A stretch of 64,000 bases of DNA from Phormidesmis priestleyi Ana (GCA_001314865.1 LJZR01000002.1:186001-250000); one strand, 5' to 3'. Positions 1 through 9,461 are shown, counted from the stretch's first letter. Numbers and translations: made by a program. Notes: generated by a model from the letters alone, not told the origin.

Positions 1-2978
1 AATCTAAGCAGAAGGCGGAAAATTGGCAGTCCCGGCTGGTTGTATTGCCCACTGAGTTTGCTGAGGATCAGCTGCTGCCGATGCTTTCGGCCAATGCGCT
101 TGCCGGTTTGGCTCAGGAGGCGTCTACTGTTGCGGCGCTATATCCCTGGCAAATTTCGGGCAGTTTGCTAGATCCGCTGGTGACGATTAGGCTTTTAAGC
201 GCTTTACCGCTTGGCCATTCGGAGGCAAATGCATTTGTCGGCGATGACTTGCGCTACTGGTCTCACTTGGTTCGGTGGTGTCTGGATTTGCTGGCTAGGG
301 GAAAGTTTGTGCCGGTGGTGAGCGCGGATAACAAGGGGGCGATCGCGTCCTGGCAGCTGTTACTTGATAGCGCCTTAGATCAATCTCGGCTAAAGGATTT
401 TTGCGATCGCATCCCCCTCATTTGCCGTAGCTACCTCGCCCCCCTCGCCAGCAAAAAATCTCAAAAAGTCTCATCTTTCCGGGTTGATCTGCCGCAGTCA
501 GCCGAACCTCTCGTTCGTAATTTTTTAGCCACCCTTGTTGACGCCCAAGTTCGCAGCCTGGCCCAAAGCAACGAACTTTCTGCCGCAACACCTCTGAGCA
601 AAGACTTGCCCCTGCGTGAGTGGCTCGATGCCCTAGGCGCACCCGACCCGCATTTTGAGTCGACCCCTACAGGCGTGGTGCGCCTGAACGATGCCATTAA
701 TACCTGGACAGCTCCCCTACAAAATCTCGCCGATACGGTTGAGGGCTATCGCACTTGCTTTGCCCTCACGCCACCGCCCGCTGGTGAGATGAACTGGGCG
801 CTCCAGTACGGCTTGCAAGCTATAGATGACGATGGCTTTAGGGTTGATGCCGAAACCCTATGGCAGCATCCAACTGACAGTTTTATTTACCAAGATCGGG
901 AAATAGAAGCGCCTCAAGAAACCTTACTTGGCGGACTAGGCCGTGCGGCCCGGCTGTACGAGCCGATTAAACCCACGCTGACTGGGCAGAGCCCGACGCA
1001 ATGTGGGCTTGACCCGATTGAGGCGTATCAGTTTTTAAAAGCCTCTGCTTGGCGACTGCAAGACAGCGGTTTTGGTGTTATCTTGCCTGATAATTTAGTT
1101 GATCCAAGTAAGGTTAGCGCCAGTCGGTTGGGCTTACAGATAAGTGCGACGGCCCCTCCGACACAGCAGCGGTTGGGTTTGCAAAGTCTGCTGAACTTTA
1201 AGTGGGATCTGGCCGTAGGCGGTCAGGTGTTAACCCAGGCCGAATTTGAGGATTTGATCACGCAGGGTACGCCGCTAGTTGAGATCAACGGTCAATGGAT
1301 AGAGCTGCGCCCGCAGGATGTGCGAGCGGCCAAGGAATTTTTTGAAAAACGCAAAGGCCAAACTAAGCTATCGGTAGAAGAAGCCTTACGCATTAGCACG
1401 GGCGATAATCAGCTAATTGATAAGCTGCCTGTGGTGAAGTTCGACGCTTCTGGCAAGCTCGACGAACTCATTACCACCATGACCACAGGCAACCAAAGCC
1501 TGACACCGATATCGGAGCCTGATGGCTTTGAAGGTCAGCTGCGCCCATATCAGGCTAAGGGCGTTTCCTGGCTCTCCTTTTTGGAGCAGTGGGGTTTGGG
1601 CGCTTGCCTTGCCGATGATATGGGTTTGGGGAAAACCATTCAGTTCATTGCCTTTTTGCTGTATCTCAAGCAAGAGAAAGCCTTGGGCGGGCCAGTGTTG
1701 CTGGTATGCCCGACTTCGGTGCTGACTAACTGGCAGCGAGAGGTGAAAAAGTTTGGGCCTGAGCTCAATACGCTGGTTTATCACGGTGACAAGCGACCCA
1801 AGGGGGCAGCGCTGCTAAAAGCCGTAGAAAAGCTGGATTTGATCATCACGAGCTACACACTCGTACAAAGAGATTTAAAGGATCTCAAAAAAGTGGCCTG
1901 GCGAGGCATGGTGCTAGACGAAGCGCAGAATATTAAAAATCCGGCAGCTAAGCAGTCACTGGCTGTTCGTGAGGTGGAAAGTGAGTTTCGCGTTGCTCTG
2001 ACAGGGACGCCCGTTGAAAATCGGCTCTCTGAGCTATGGGCGATTATGGACTTTTTGAATCCTGGCTATTTGGGGCCACTGAACTTTTTTAAGCGACGGT
2101 TTGCGACTCCTATTGAAAAATATGGCGATACTGATTCGTTGAAGACGCTGCGATCGCTCGTGCAACCCTTTATTCTTCGCCGCCTCAAAACCGATCGCTC
2201 CATCATTCAAGACCTCCCGGATAAACAGGAGATGACCGTATTTTGCGGTCTGACGGCCGAGCAGGCTCGCCTGTACCAAAAGCTGGTAGACGACACGCTA
2301 GGCGATATTGATGAGGCCACTGGCGTAAAGCGGCGCGGCATGATTTTGGCGCTATTGGTGAAGCTCAAGCAAATTTGCAATCATCCTGCGCAGTTCCTGA
2401 AGCAGGATAGCCTGGGCAAGTATCGGCGTTCGGGCAAGCTACAAAGATTAGATGAGATGCTAGAAGAAGTGATTGCAGAGGGCGATCGCGCCCTCATCTT
2501 CACCCAGTTTGCCGAATGGGGCAAACTGCTGAGCACGCACCTAGAGCACCGCCTCGGCACTTCCACCCAGTTTTTATACGGCAGCACCTCTCAAGCCAAA
2601 CGAGAAGAAATGGTAGATCGTTTCCAGCTCGACCCCAATGGCCCCAAAATTTTCATTCTCTCGCTCAAGGCAGGCGGTGTCGGCCTCAACCTTACCCGCG
2701 CCAACCATGTCTTTCACTTCGACCGTTGGTGGAACCCCGCCGTAGAAAACCAAGCCACCGACCGCGCCTTCCGCATTGGCCAAACCAAAAATGTGCAGGT
2801 ACATAAGTTTGTCACCACTGGCACCCTAGAAGAGCGCATCAACGACATGATCAACAGTAAAAAAGCACTGGCTGAACAGGTCGTCGGCGCTGGTGAACAA
2901 TGGCTTACCGAACTAGACACCGACCAACTTCGCAACCTACTCCTACTGGATCGCGATGCTGTCATTGATGAAAGCTAA
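1..2978 (+). CDS. SNF2/DEAD-box family helicase, 5' truncated
   Basis: ATP-dependent DNA translocase of the SNF2/Rad54-like superfamily 2 group. The reading frame is open to the window edge (codons from base 3), so the TTG at 45 is not the real start and the N-terminus lies upstream. Counting from that TTG, the family N-terminal region covers roughly residues 1-490. The SNF2 ATPase lobe follows, with Walker A (DDMGLGKT, about 524-531) and a DEAQ box (about 624-627). The helicase C lobe ends in the SNF2 signature AGGVGLNLT...WWNP...ATDRAFRIGQ (about 875-912). All core motifs are intact, so the enzyme should be active. Bacterial SNF2 proteins of this length are thought to remodel protein-DNA or RNA polymerase complexes; the precise role here is unknown. 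It ends with TAA at 2976-2978, followed by a tandem array. Confidence 0.93.
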   Translation, partial: SKQKAENWQSRLVVLPTEFAEDQLLPMLSANALAGLAQEASTVAALYPWQISGSLLDPLVTIRLLSALPLGHSEANAFVGDDLRYWSHLVRWCLDLLARGKFVPVVSADNKGAIASWQLLLDSALDQSRLKDFCDRIPLICRSYLAPLASKKSQKVSSFRVDLPQSAEPLVRNFLATLVDAQVRSLAQSNELSAATPLSKDLPLREWLDALGAPDPHFESTPTGVVRLNDAINTWTAPLQNLADTVEGYRTCFALTPPPAGEMNWALQYGLQAIDDDGFRVDAETLWQHPTDSFIYQDREIEAPQETLLGGLGRAARLYEPIKPTLTGQSPTQCGLDPIEAYQFLKASAWRLQDSGFGVILPDNLVDPSKVSASRLGLQISATAPPTQQRLGLQSLLNFKWDLAVGGQVLTQAEFEDLITQGTPLVEINGQWIELRPQDVRAAKEFFEKRKGQTKLSVEEALRISTGDNQLIDKLPVVKFDASGKLDELITTMTTGNQSLTPISEPDGFEGQLRPYQAKGVSWLSFLEQWGLGACLADDMGLGKTIQFIAFLLYLKQEKALGGPVLLVCPTSVLTNWQREVKKFGPELNTLVYHGDKRPKGAALLKAVEKLDLIITSYTLVQRDLKDLKKVAWRGMVLDEAQNIKNPAAKQSLAVREVESEFRVALTGTPVENRLSELWAIMDFLNPGYLGPLNFFKRRFATPIEKYGDTDSLKTLRSLVQPFILRRLKTDRSIIQDLPDKQEMTVFCGLTAEQARLYQKLVDDTLGDIDEATGVKRRGMILALLVKLKQICNHPAQFLKQDSLGKYRRSGKLQRLDEMLEEVIAEGDRALIFTQFAEWGKLLSTHLEHRLGTSTQFLYGSTSQAKREEMVDRFQLDPNGPKIFILSLKAGGVGLNLTRANHVFHFDRWWNPAVENQATDRAFRIGQTKNVQVHKFVTTGTLEERINDMINSKKALAEQVVGAGEQWLTELDTDQLRNLLLLDRDAVIDES

Positions 2979-3012
2979 TTCTCTTGAAGCTCTCGACGAC
3001 TCTTTTAGTAAA

Positions 3013-3062
3013 GTGCAATGAGTAGAGTGCAATGAGTAGAGTGCAATGAGTAGAGTGCAATT
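3013..3062. repeat. Tandem array, 14-bp unit x 3.5
   Basis: Unit GTGCAATGAGTAGA begins at 3013, 3027 and 3041, with a partial fourth copy. The array lies 34 bp past the SNF2 stop in the 2979-3386 gap. The rest of that gap shows only short imperfect repeats (CTTTTTGCTGG near 3108-3133) and no recognised gene or RNA. Confidence 0.95.
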
Positions 3063-3386
3063 GAGGATGCTTGTCTCGTTGGTTTGATCTCCGGACGCAT
3101 CTTTTTGGCTCTTTTTGCTGGTTCTTTTTGCTGGCTCCTTTACGGTACGTAACCGATCCGTATAACAACTGTTGCGAAGCAAGAAGTAATTGCAAAATTC
3201 GGTGGATATGATGAGCTTCCTGTGAATACTGACTGTACAAGACCGCTGGTGAATGTGGCCATTTGTAACTATGGCTAGCCGGTCATATCTAGGTCATGTT
3301 TATCAGTGATGATTTTCCAAGGGAGTTCCATGATTTCGCTTTTGACACCGCAATGTTCAATCAGTGTTGTGGAGGGTGCGCTAAAA

Positions 3387-4352
3387 ATGACGCCCCAGGC
3401 AGTTCAAGGGTTGAGTTGGCTAGTGGCAAGTACTTTGCTGCTAACACTGGGCGTTGCTGAAACTGCATTGGCTGAGTCTGCAAGTGATTCCATCAATTCC
3501 ATCAATTCCATAGAAGCGACACAAACCCTCAGCCAGTCAATTAGCCAGTCAATCAGCCAGTCAATTAGCCAGCCCATCAGCCAGTCAATTAGCCAGTCAG
3601 TCGTATCCGGTGTGGTCATTGCGCCACCGGCTGCGCCGACGCCCGCACCGGCACCCTTTTCGCCTCAAGTGGCAGGTATTATGGATCTCTCGCGTGGCAC
3701 CGATGGGGTGATGAGCTTGGGTCATTTGCGGCCTCGCGATGTAGATGCCCTCGGTAATGATCGTGTGGACTGGCTGAAATCGGTGATTTTGCCTTTGTAT
3801 GTTTCTCCGGGCGGCGAGCATTGGGGCTGGATTTATCAGGGCTGGCTGATTCCCAAAGGGCAACCCTATTTAGCGATTGGTCGCGATGCGGGATTTGCGA
3901 TGGTGCGCTCTTATAAAAACCTGTACACGTTTCCGGTGTTAGAAGCGCGGGAAGATGGCTGGTTTCGGGTTCAGTACACGTCGGGCGGTAGTGCTTGGGC
4001 GCATTCTTCTCAGCTGGCGCTAGGCGAAATTCCGCTGATGGTAGAAAGCTGGGAGGATCGTTTGCAGGCAAATGGCTCGGTGTATTTTTTGGAGCAAGAG
4101 AAGGCGCAGGCATTGCGATCGCAGCCCGAACTCTCCACCAGTAACATGCTCGGCTGGATACCGAACCAAAGCCTCATAGAGCCCCTGAGCTTTCAGGGCG
4201 ATTGGATGCAGGTGCGCGTCACCCGACCTGCAACTAATTGTAGGGCCATGGCCGGAGCCACCGTGACTGAAGGGTGGATGCGCTGGCGCGGGGAAGCTCG
4301 TGAAGCACTGGTCTGGTATCGGCCCGATGGTGGATGCGCTCAGGGTCGTTAA
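3387..4352 (+). CDS. Exported SH3-like domain protein
   Basis: About 321 residues from the preferred ATG at 3387, which has GGAGGG 12 bases upstream and opens a signal-peptide-like segment (LSWLVASTLLLTLGVAETALA). An in-frame ATG at 3306 would add 27 residues that do not look like a secretion signal. After the signal comes a low-complexity linker of SINSI and SQSI repeats, then a Pro/Ala stretch. The C-terminal part has two segments rich in Trp, Gly and beta-type residues (for example GWFRVQYTSGGSAWAHSSQL), resembling bacterial SH3 modules of cell-wall or surface proteins. No catalytic motif is seen. It probably acts outside the cytoplasmic membrane; the function is unknown. Its stop codon lies inside a tandem array. 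Confidence 0.7.
   Translation: MTPQAVQGLSWLVASTLLLTLGVAETALAESASDSINSINSIEATQTLSQSISQSISQSISQPISQSISQSVVSGVVIAPPAAPTPAPAPFSPQVAGIMDLSRGTDGVMSLGHLRPRDVDALGNDRVDWLKSVILPLYVSPGGEHWGWIYQGWLIPKGQPYLAIGRDAGFAMVRSYKNLYTFPVLEAREDGWFRVQYTSGGSAWAHSSQLALGEIPLMVESWEDRLQANGSVYFLEQEKAQALRSQPELSTSNMLGWIPNQSLIEPLSFQGDWMQVRVTRPATNCRAMAGATVTEGWMRWRGEAREALVWYRPDGGCAQGR
3531..3602. repeat. In-frame coding tandem array, 12-bp unit x 6
   Basis: Unit AGCCAGTCAATT, with single-base variants and one AGCCAGCCCATC copy, repeats six times and encodes the Ser-Gln-Ser-Ile linker of the exported SH3-like protein. A 9-bp repeat (TCCATCAAT) precedes it near 3489-3512. The unit length is a multiple of three, so copy number can change without a frameshift. 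Confidence 0.95.
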
Positions 4353-4407
4353 GATCGGGGTCGCTAAGATCAGGGCCGCTAAGATTCAGAACCGCTAAGA
4401 CCTGAGC
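4347..4407. repeat. Imperfect 15-bp tandem array spanning a stop codon
   Basis: Four degenerate copies of CGCTAAGATCAGGGC (15-16 bp). The first copy contains the TAA stop (4350-4352) of the SH3-like gene; the others are 3' untranslated. The rest of the 4408-4679 gap shows no convincing gene. A 66-codon frame at 4577-4777 runs into the GH57 gene in another frame and is not supported. Confidence 0.8.
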
Positions 4408-4679
4408 GCCACCAAGATAGGTTTAAGAAAATCCTACTCAATAGAATGTGTGGTAGCGCATGAATCGTCAGCCAAGCGAAAGATAAGCTTAAATTTGGAC
4501 GGACTTTTGCCGTACAATCACTTAAGCGAAAAGCGTTGGATCAAGGTTATGCGGCCTAGAGAATCGGACGACTTTTATGCTTTTGCGAAAGTTTTTTAGC
4601 AGGCTCTTTTTAGCTAAGGTAGCTGAGATCTCCGCTCACAACTTTCGTTTCAAAAAGTTTATCTTAGGCGCTCTTTCTC

Positions 4680-6269
4680 ATGTCGATTGGTTATGTTGCA
4701 CTCGTTCTCCACGCTCATCTTCCATTCGTTCGCCATCCGGAAAGCGACTTTGTTTTAGAAGAAGAATGGCTATTTGAGGCCATTACCGAAACCTACGTGC
4801 CCTTACTCACCATGTTTGAAGGGCTCAAGCGGGACGGCATCGACTTTAAGATGACCATGAGCATGACGCCGCCACTGGTGGCGATGCTGCGAGATCCGCT
4901 GCTGCAAGAGCGCTACGACGTGCATCTCACTCAGCTAGAAGAGCTGCTAGAGATGGAGATAGAACGCAATGTTCACAACGGGCATCTCAAGTATTTAGCG
5001 GAATACTATGCGGGCGAATTTGCCCATGTGCGCAAGGTATGGGAGCACTACGGCGGCGACCTTACTAAGGGCTTTCGGAAGTTTTTAGAGAGCGGCAACC
5101 TCGACATCATGACCTGTGGGGCTACCCATGGCTACCTGCCGCTAATGAAGATGTATCCCGAAGCGGTATGGGCGCAAATTGAGGTTGCTTGCCAAAGCCA
5201 CGAGGAGAACTTTGGCCGCAGGCCGACTGGCATTTGGTTGCCAGAATGCGCCTACTACGAAGGGCTAGAGCGAATGCTGGCCGATGCCGGACTGCGTTAT
5301 TTCCTCACAGACGGGCATGGCATTTTGTATGCCCGTCCGCGTCCACGCTACGGCGCCTACTCGCCAATCTATACAGAGTCTGGCGTAGCTGCCTTTGGTC
5401 GTGACCAAGAATCTTCTCAGCAGGTGTGGTCTTCTAAGGTGGGCTATCCGGGCGCTTCAGAGTATCGCGAGTTCTATCGTGACCTGGGGTGGGATGCTGA
5501 GTATGAGTATATTAAGCCCTACATTATGCCGAACGGGCAGCGCAAAAATGTAGGTATTAAGTACCACAAAATTACGGGCAAATCGGTGGGTGGCTCTGAT
5601 AAGGCTTGGTACGACCCATACTGGGCCAGAGAAAAGGCGGCTGAACATGCAGGCAATTTTATGTTCAACCGGGAGCAGCAGGTTGGGAATTTATACAGCA
5701 TGATGCAGCGCAAGCCAATTGTGGTGTCGCCTTACGATGCGGAGCTGTATGGCCACTGGTGGTATGAAGGCCCCTGGTTTTTGGACTACTTTTTCCGTAA
5801 GAGCTGGCATGACCAAGGCACTTACGAAATGACTCATTTGGCCGATTATTTGCGGTCAAACCCAACGCAGCAAGTCGCCAGACCTTCTCAGTCAAGCTGG
5901 GGCTACAAAGGCTTTCATGAGTATTGGTTAAACGAAAAGAATGCGTGGATTTATCCCCATCTCCACAAGGCGACTGAGCGCATGATTGATCTGGCTAAGC
6001 GGGAGCCGGCTGATGAGTTGCAGTGGCGAGCGTTAAACCAGGCAGCGCGTGAGTTGCTGTTAGCACAGGCTTCGGACTGGGCTTTTATTATGCGGACTGG
6101 GACGATGGTGCCTTATGCGGTGAGAAGGACCCGGTCGCATTTGATGCGATTTAACAAGCTATGGGAAGACATTCGCGCTGAGCAAATAGATGCTGGCTGG
6201 CTAGAGAAAGTCGAAAAAATCGACAATATTTTCCCCAATGTGAACTATCGCACCTATCGCCCTTTGTAG
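4680..6269 (+). CDS. GH57 1,4-alpha-glucan branching enzyme
   Basis: 529 residues, close to the roughly 520-residue GH57 glycogen branching enzymes (Thermus/Thermococcus type). These transfer alpha-1,4 chains to alpha-1,6 positions during glycogen synthesis in the cytosol. GH57 motifs appear in order: HAHLPF near the N-terminus, CGATHGY around 141-147, WLPECAYY with Glu189 as the expected nucleophile, SPYDAELYGHWW with Asp353 as the expected acid/base, and a C-terminal helical domain containing WAFIMRTGT. The start is the ATG at 4680, directly before the family-typical opening GYVALVLHAHLPF. The gene is convergent with the Ycf46-like gene, with 27 bp between stops. GH57 family and catalytic residues are clear; branching rather than amylase specificity is inferred from length and motif pattern. 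Confidence 0.88.
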   Translation: MSIGYVALVLHAHLPFVRHPESDFVLEEEWLFEAITETYVPLLTMFEGLKRDGIDFKMTMSMTPPLVAMLRDPLLQERYDVHLTQLEELLEMEIERNVHNGHLKYLAEYYAGEFAHVRKVWEHYGGDLTKGFRKFLESGNLDIMTCGATHGYLPLMKMYPEAVWAQIEVACQSHEENFGRRPTGIWLPECAYYEGLERMLADAGLRYFLTDGHGILYARPRPRYGAYSPIYTESGVAAFGRDQESSQQVWSSKVGYPGASEYREFYRDLGWDAEYEYIKPYIMPNGQRKNVGIKYHKITGKSVGGSDKAWYDPYWAREKAAEHAGNFMFNREQQVGNLYSMMQRKPIVVSPYDAELYGHWWYEGPWFLDYFFRKSWHDQGTYEMTHLADYLRSNPTQQVARPSQSSWGYKGFHEYWLNEKNAWIYPHLHKATERMIDLAKREPADELQWRALNQAARELLLAQASDWAFIMRTGTMVPYAVRRTRSHLMRFNKLWEDIRAEQIDAGWLEKVEKIDNIFPNVNYRTYRPL

Positions 6270-6288
6270 GGTGGCGAGAAGCCATTTA

Positions 6289-6310
6289 TTCGGCGGCTAT
6301 TCGGCGGCTG
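6289..6310. repeat. 11-bp direct duplication at a stop codon
   Basis: TTCGGCGGCTA at 6289-6299 is followed directly by TTCGGCGGCTG at 6300-6310. The minus-strand TAG stop (6297-6299) of the AAA ATPase lies in the first copy. Confidence 0.9.
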
Positions 6311-7832
6311 TGCTGTCGTTTTTTCGCTGCTGCTCAATGCGTTCGGCAAGCGTGCTTTGGCGAGAGGCAAGGCGGGCTTTGCCAGCAGCGGCCCAATCTT
6401 GCAGGGCTTCGATTTGCTGTTGGGCGGTGCGGGCTAATGGGATGATTTGGCTGACGGCTTCTAGGACGTCATCGTTGGTGAAGTCGCGATTTTGGCTGAA
6501 GCCGATGTGCATGGCTTCAATCAGGGCCTGTTCAATTTCTGCGCCGGAGAAGTCGGGGGTTTCGTAGGCGAGGCGTTTGAGGTCATAGGAGGCCAGGTTG
6601 TGGGGGCGCAGCCGGGCTAGATGCACGTTGAAGATGGCTTCGCGTTCTTCCTGGCTGGGTAGGCCGACGAAGAAGATTTCGTCGAAGCGACCTCGGCGCA
6701 GCATTTCGGGTGGGAGCGCCTGAATGTTGTTGGCGGTGGCCACGACGAAAACGGGAGAAGATTTTTCGGCTAGCCAGGTAATAAAGGTGCCGAATACGCG
6801 GCTAGTGGTGCCGGAGTCACTACGGCCCTCAAAGCCCGCGAAGGCTTTGTCTATTTCATCGATCCAAAGGATGCAGGGTGCGAGGGCTTCGGCCAGTTGA
6901 ATCATTTGGCGAGTGCGTGATTCGGATTCGCCAACGAGGCCGCCGAAGAGTCTGCCGACATCGAGCCGGAGAAGGGGCAGGTGCCAGTGATGGGCGATCG
7001 CCTTGGCTGTTAACGACTTGCCTGTGCCCTGAATGCCCGCTAACATCAGGCCGCGCGGATGGGGTAACCCATATTGCCGGGCTCGTTGGGAGAAGGCACT
7101 GCCGCGCTTTAGTAGCCAGTCTTTGAGGTTATCTAGGCCGCCGATGTCAGAGATTTTTTCGCTAGCTGGGTAAAACTCTAGAATTTGAGTCTGCCGGATG
7201 GTTTGCTGCTTTTCTTCTAAAATAAGGTCGATGTCGTCGGGCTCAAAGCTGCCGTGAGCCGCGATGCCTCTGGCCAGTACTCGACGGATTTGCTCTAGTG
7301 AAAGCCCCTGACAGGAGCGGATCAGTTCGTCGGTATCGGTGGGTGCAAGGCTGCTGCCGGTAGCGCCTAGCAGTTGTTCTACCTCGGTGCGAATTTCGCT
7401 GACGTTGGGGAGAGGAAAGTCCAAAACGGTGATGATGTTGCTCAGTTCGTCTGGAATGGTGAGCTGGGCGGACAGAATGATGATGTTTTTAGGCTGTGAC
7501 TTAAGCAGGCGAATCAGGTTGCGCAGCTTACGGGAGATGGCGATGTCTTCTAAAAAGCGGTGGTAGTCGCGCAGGACAAATAGCGCGGCGGCTGAGGCGG
7601 GAACTTTTTCGATTAGTTCTAGGGCTTGTAGTGGATTGCGTTTGCCAAATCCATTGTCGTTGGGGTTGCCTTGGTAACCATCGACGTAGTCCCAGGTGTA
7701 AACGGTGCGATCGCTCATCTCCTGAGCGCATTTGGCGATCGCACTATCTGCCCGTTCTTCTTCTCGGGTGGAAATGTAGATAACTGGGTAGCGCGATCGC
7801 ACCAATAAACTTAGCTCTTCGCGAAAACTCAT
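6297..7832 (-). CDS. Ycf46-like AAA ATPase
   Basis: 511 residues. The N-terminal half (about 1-220) has the opening typical of cyanobacterial and red-algal plastid Ycf46 proteins (SFREELSLLVRSRYPVIYI). The AAA module follows with Walker A GIQGTGKS (266-273), Walker B ILWIDEIDK (321-329), a sensor region (VVATAN) and an arginine-containing LRRGRFDEIFFVG segment. An AAA lid with the EIEQALIEAM helix comes next. All nucleotide-binding motifs look intact. Relatives have been linked to CO2 or stress responses in cyanobacteria, but no substrate is established, so the role remains inference. The ATG at 7832 agrees with the family N-terminus. It is convergent with the GH57 gene. Confidence 0.88.
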   Translation of the reverse strand: MSFREELSLLVRSRYPVIYISTREEERADSAIAKCAQEMSDRTVYTWDYVDGYQGNPNDNGFGKRNPLQALELIEKVPASAAALFVLRDYHRFLEDIAISRKLRNLIRLLKSQPKNIIILSAQLTIPDELSNIITVLDFPLPNVSEIRTEVEQLLGATGSSLAPTDTDELIRSCQGLSLEQIRRVLARGIAAHGSFEPDDIDLILEEKQQTIRQTQILEFYPASEKISDIGGLDNLKDWLLKRGSAFSQRARQYGLPHPRGLMLAGIQGTGKSLTAKAIAHHWHLPLLRLDVGRLFGGLVGESESRTRQMIQLAEALAPCILWIDEIDKAFAGFEGRSDSGTTSRVFGTFITWLAEKSSPVFVVATANNIQALPPEMLRRGRFDEIFFVGLPSQEEREAIFNVHLARLRPHNLASYDLKRLAYETPDFSGAEIEQALIEAMHIGFSQNRDFTNDDVLEAVSQIIPLARTAQQQIEALQDWAAAGKARLASRQSTLAERIEQQRKNDSTAAE

Positions 7833-7950
7833 TTTACCTATCCGTCGCTATCTCTACCGCTATCATTTACTCATGATAAGCCTTTCATGGATATTGAATA
7901 AATATGAGTCTGGGCCGATGTGCTCAAAAAAAAGAAAAGCGATTTATAAA

Positions 7951-7998
7951 GCGATCTATAAGGTTGCCACGTGAACGTTAAGTAACTTTATAGATCGC
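7951..7998. repeat. Inverted repeat, 11-bp arms
   Basis: GCGATCTATAA (7951-7961) and TTATAGATCGC (7988-7998) are perfectly complementary with a 26-nt spacer, followed by another partial copy (ATATAGATCGCGAT). It lies in the 7833-8169 gap, upstream of the ATPase gene and downstream of the CAP gene (both minus strand). It could be a weak terminator or a regulator site; no T-tract adjoins it. Confidence 0.6.
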
Positions 7999-8110
7999 GA
8001 TATAGATCGCGATGACTTGGGATATGTCACCTAGCGAAAATCTGGTGTTTGTTCCGTTAGGTTCGTTAGATGTTTGGTCAATGCACCGCGTTGTTGGCAA
8101 GGCCAATAGA

Positions 8111-8170
8111 GTGCGATCGCTTATGCGTGCGATCGCTTATGCGATCAATTGTGCTTATGCGATCGCTTAT
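8111..8170. repeat. HIP1-containing tandem array
   Basis: Two exact 16-bp copies of GTGCGATCGCTTATGC (8111-8126, 8127-8142) are followed by a degraded third copy ending GCGATCGCTTAT at 8170. Each copy carries the HIP1 octamer GCGATCGC. The array abuts the TGA stop (8170-8172) of the CAP gene. Confidence 0.93.
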
Positions 8171-9258
8171 CACTGAATCTGCGAGCCGGTCAGCGCATCG
8201 TTAAACATTTGCACTTCATCAACCGAACCGGCTAACCCGCTATTGCCACCGAAGCCAAAGCCGTTCTCAAATCGGGTCGTGAGGCTCACATTACCCAAAC
8301 TAACCCACGAGTCTTCCCAGTCATTTTCTTCACCACTCCAGCCACCGAAATACAACAAATCATCCTCAATGTACAGATTGAGTCCTCGCAAGAACCCACC
8401 TTCTTCAAAAATGACCAGTTCGCGTTCAGCACTGACATCATCCGCGTTGAACCCCATGGAAATAGTGCGCTGATCGACAGACTCACCCAGGTTAATCTCG
8501 GGTGAACGATTAATCGTGATGAGATCGTCCATACCATCAAGCAAAATGCCGCCATCGACTTTGCCTTCTGTCCATTCAGCGTCGCCATATAGCTTGGCAT
8601 TATTGGCAACCCCTTCTGTCGCCATGTCGTTAGCGATTCTACAAAGCGATTCCTCAAAGCTTAGCTGTACCACAGGTTGTGCCACAGGTTGCAATGCATC
8701 CGGTGCATCCGCAGTCATATCTGCTGTATTGGGTGCGGCGGCTGGTGTTTCTGGCTGCATAGGCGCTGCTGGCATTTCAGCAACGACTGTTGGCTCAGGC
8801 GCTTTAGCGGGTGTTACGGGTGGTAGGCTAGGGGCTTGCTCTGCAACAGAATCACCACTGCCGAATAGCTGTGTCCAGTAGGTGTTGTAGTTGACTGAGC
8901 CAGTGTCGTTTTCGAGGTTTACATAGCCTACGCCGAGGTCGGTATAGGTGGGGTTTAGTAGGTTTCTACGATGGCCGGGACTGTTGATCCATCCGTTCAC
9001 GACTTCTTCGGGGGTGCGCTGTCCAGCCGCGATGTTTTCAGCGATCGCACGATAGTCGTACCCGGCATCTGCGGCCCTATCCCAGGGCTCTTTGCCATCT
9101 AAACCCGTATGGGCAAAAAAATCTTTTTGCGCCATGTCTTGCGAATGGCGTTGGGCTGCGATCGCGAGTTCTGGGTTGGCAACTAGCGGGGCCAGTCCGT
9201 TTTCTGCGCGAAAAATATTGGAAAGTCGCAGGACTTCACTCAGAAAATTCTCGTTCAT
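8170..9258 (-). CDS. CAP (SCP/PR1-like) domain protein with LamG-like C-terminus
   Basis: 362 residues. The N-terminal CAP domain (about 1-133) shows the family pattern: His38 in the AAQRHSQDMA helix, HTG at 50-52, AEN at 73-75, GWINSPGHRRNLL around His96, and YWTQLFG closing the domain. A Pro/Ala-rich linker (about 140-200) leads to a concanavalin-A/LamG-like beta-sandwich (about 205-362), recognisable by its Trp/Gly strands and the closing GSVDEVQMFNDAL segment. CAP proteins are usually secreted, but no N-terminal signal peptide is visible with the ATG at 9258, so export by a leaderless route or a cytosolic role remain open. CAP assignment is firm; LamG is a fold-level inference. Confidence 0.85.
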   Translation of the reverse strand: MNENFLSEVLRLSNIFRAENGLAPLVANPELAIAAQRHSQDMAQKDFFAHTGLDGKEPWDRAADAGYDYRAIAENIAAGQRTPEEVVNGWINSPGHRRNLLNPTYTDLGVGYVNLENDTGSVNYNTYWTQLFGSGDSVAEQAPSLPPVTPAKAPEPTVVAEMPAAPMQPETPAAAPNTADMTADAPDALQPVAQPVVQLSFEESLCRIANDMATEGVANNAKLYGDAEWTEGKVDGGILLDGMDDLITINRSPEINLGESVDQRTISMGFNADDVSAERELVIFEEGGFLRGLNLYIEDDLLYFGGWSGEENDWEDSWVSLGNVSLTTRFENGFGFGGNSGLAGSVDEVQMFNDALTGSQIQ

Positions 9259-9318
9259 AGTTTTTGACTATTCCCTGAAGGTAAAAATGTAGTGCTGATA
9301 AAGGTGAATTGTTTGTTT

Positions 9319-9353
9319 TGAAATGCCAGTGTTTAAAAGACATCGGCATTTCA
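9319..9353. repeat. Hairpin upstream of the CAP gene
   Basis: TGAAATGCCAGTGT and ACATCGGCATTTCA pair over 14 positions with two mismatches around a 7-nt loop. It lies about 60 bp upstream of the CAP start and may be a leader structure or operator; function unknown. Confidence 0.6.
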
Positions 9354-9461
9354 AAAGAACCCACTTGTGGAGCGAGCGACTATCTTGCGCATGCTGATTC
9401 ACCACACTTGGGGATTAGGTGCGGTTAATACTAGGCATGGTTAAGGTCATCTTTTTACGGT

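Noticed and set aside
4577-4777. 66-codon plus-strand frame before the GH57 gene
   Set aside because: It overlaps the GH57 gene in another frame and loses any protein-like pattern there.
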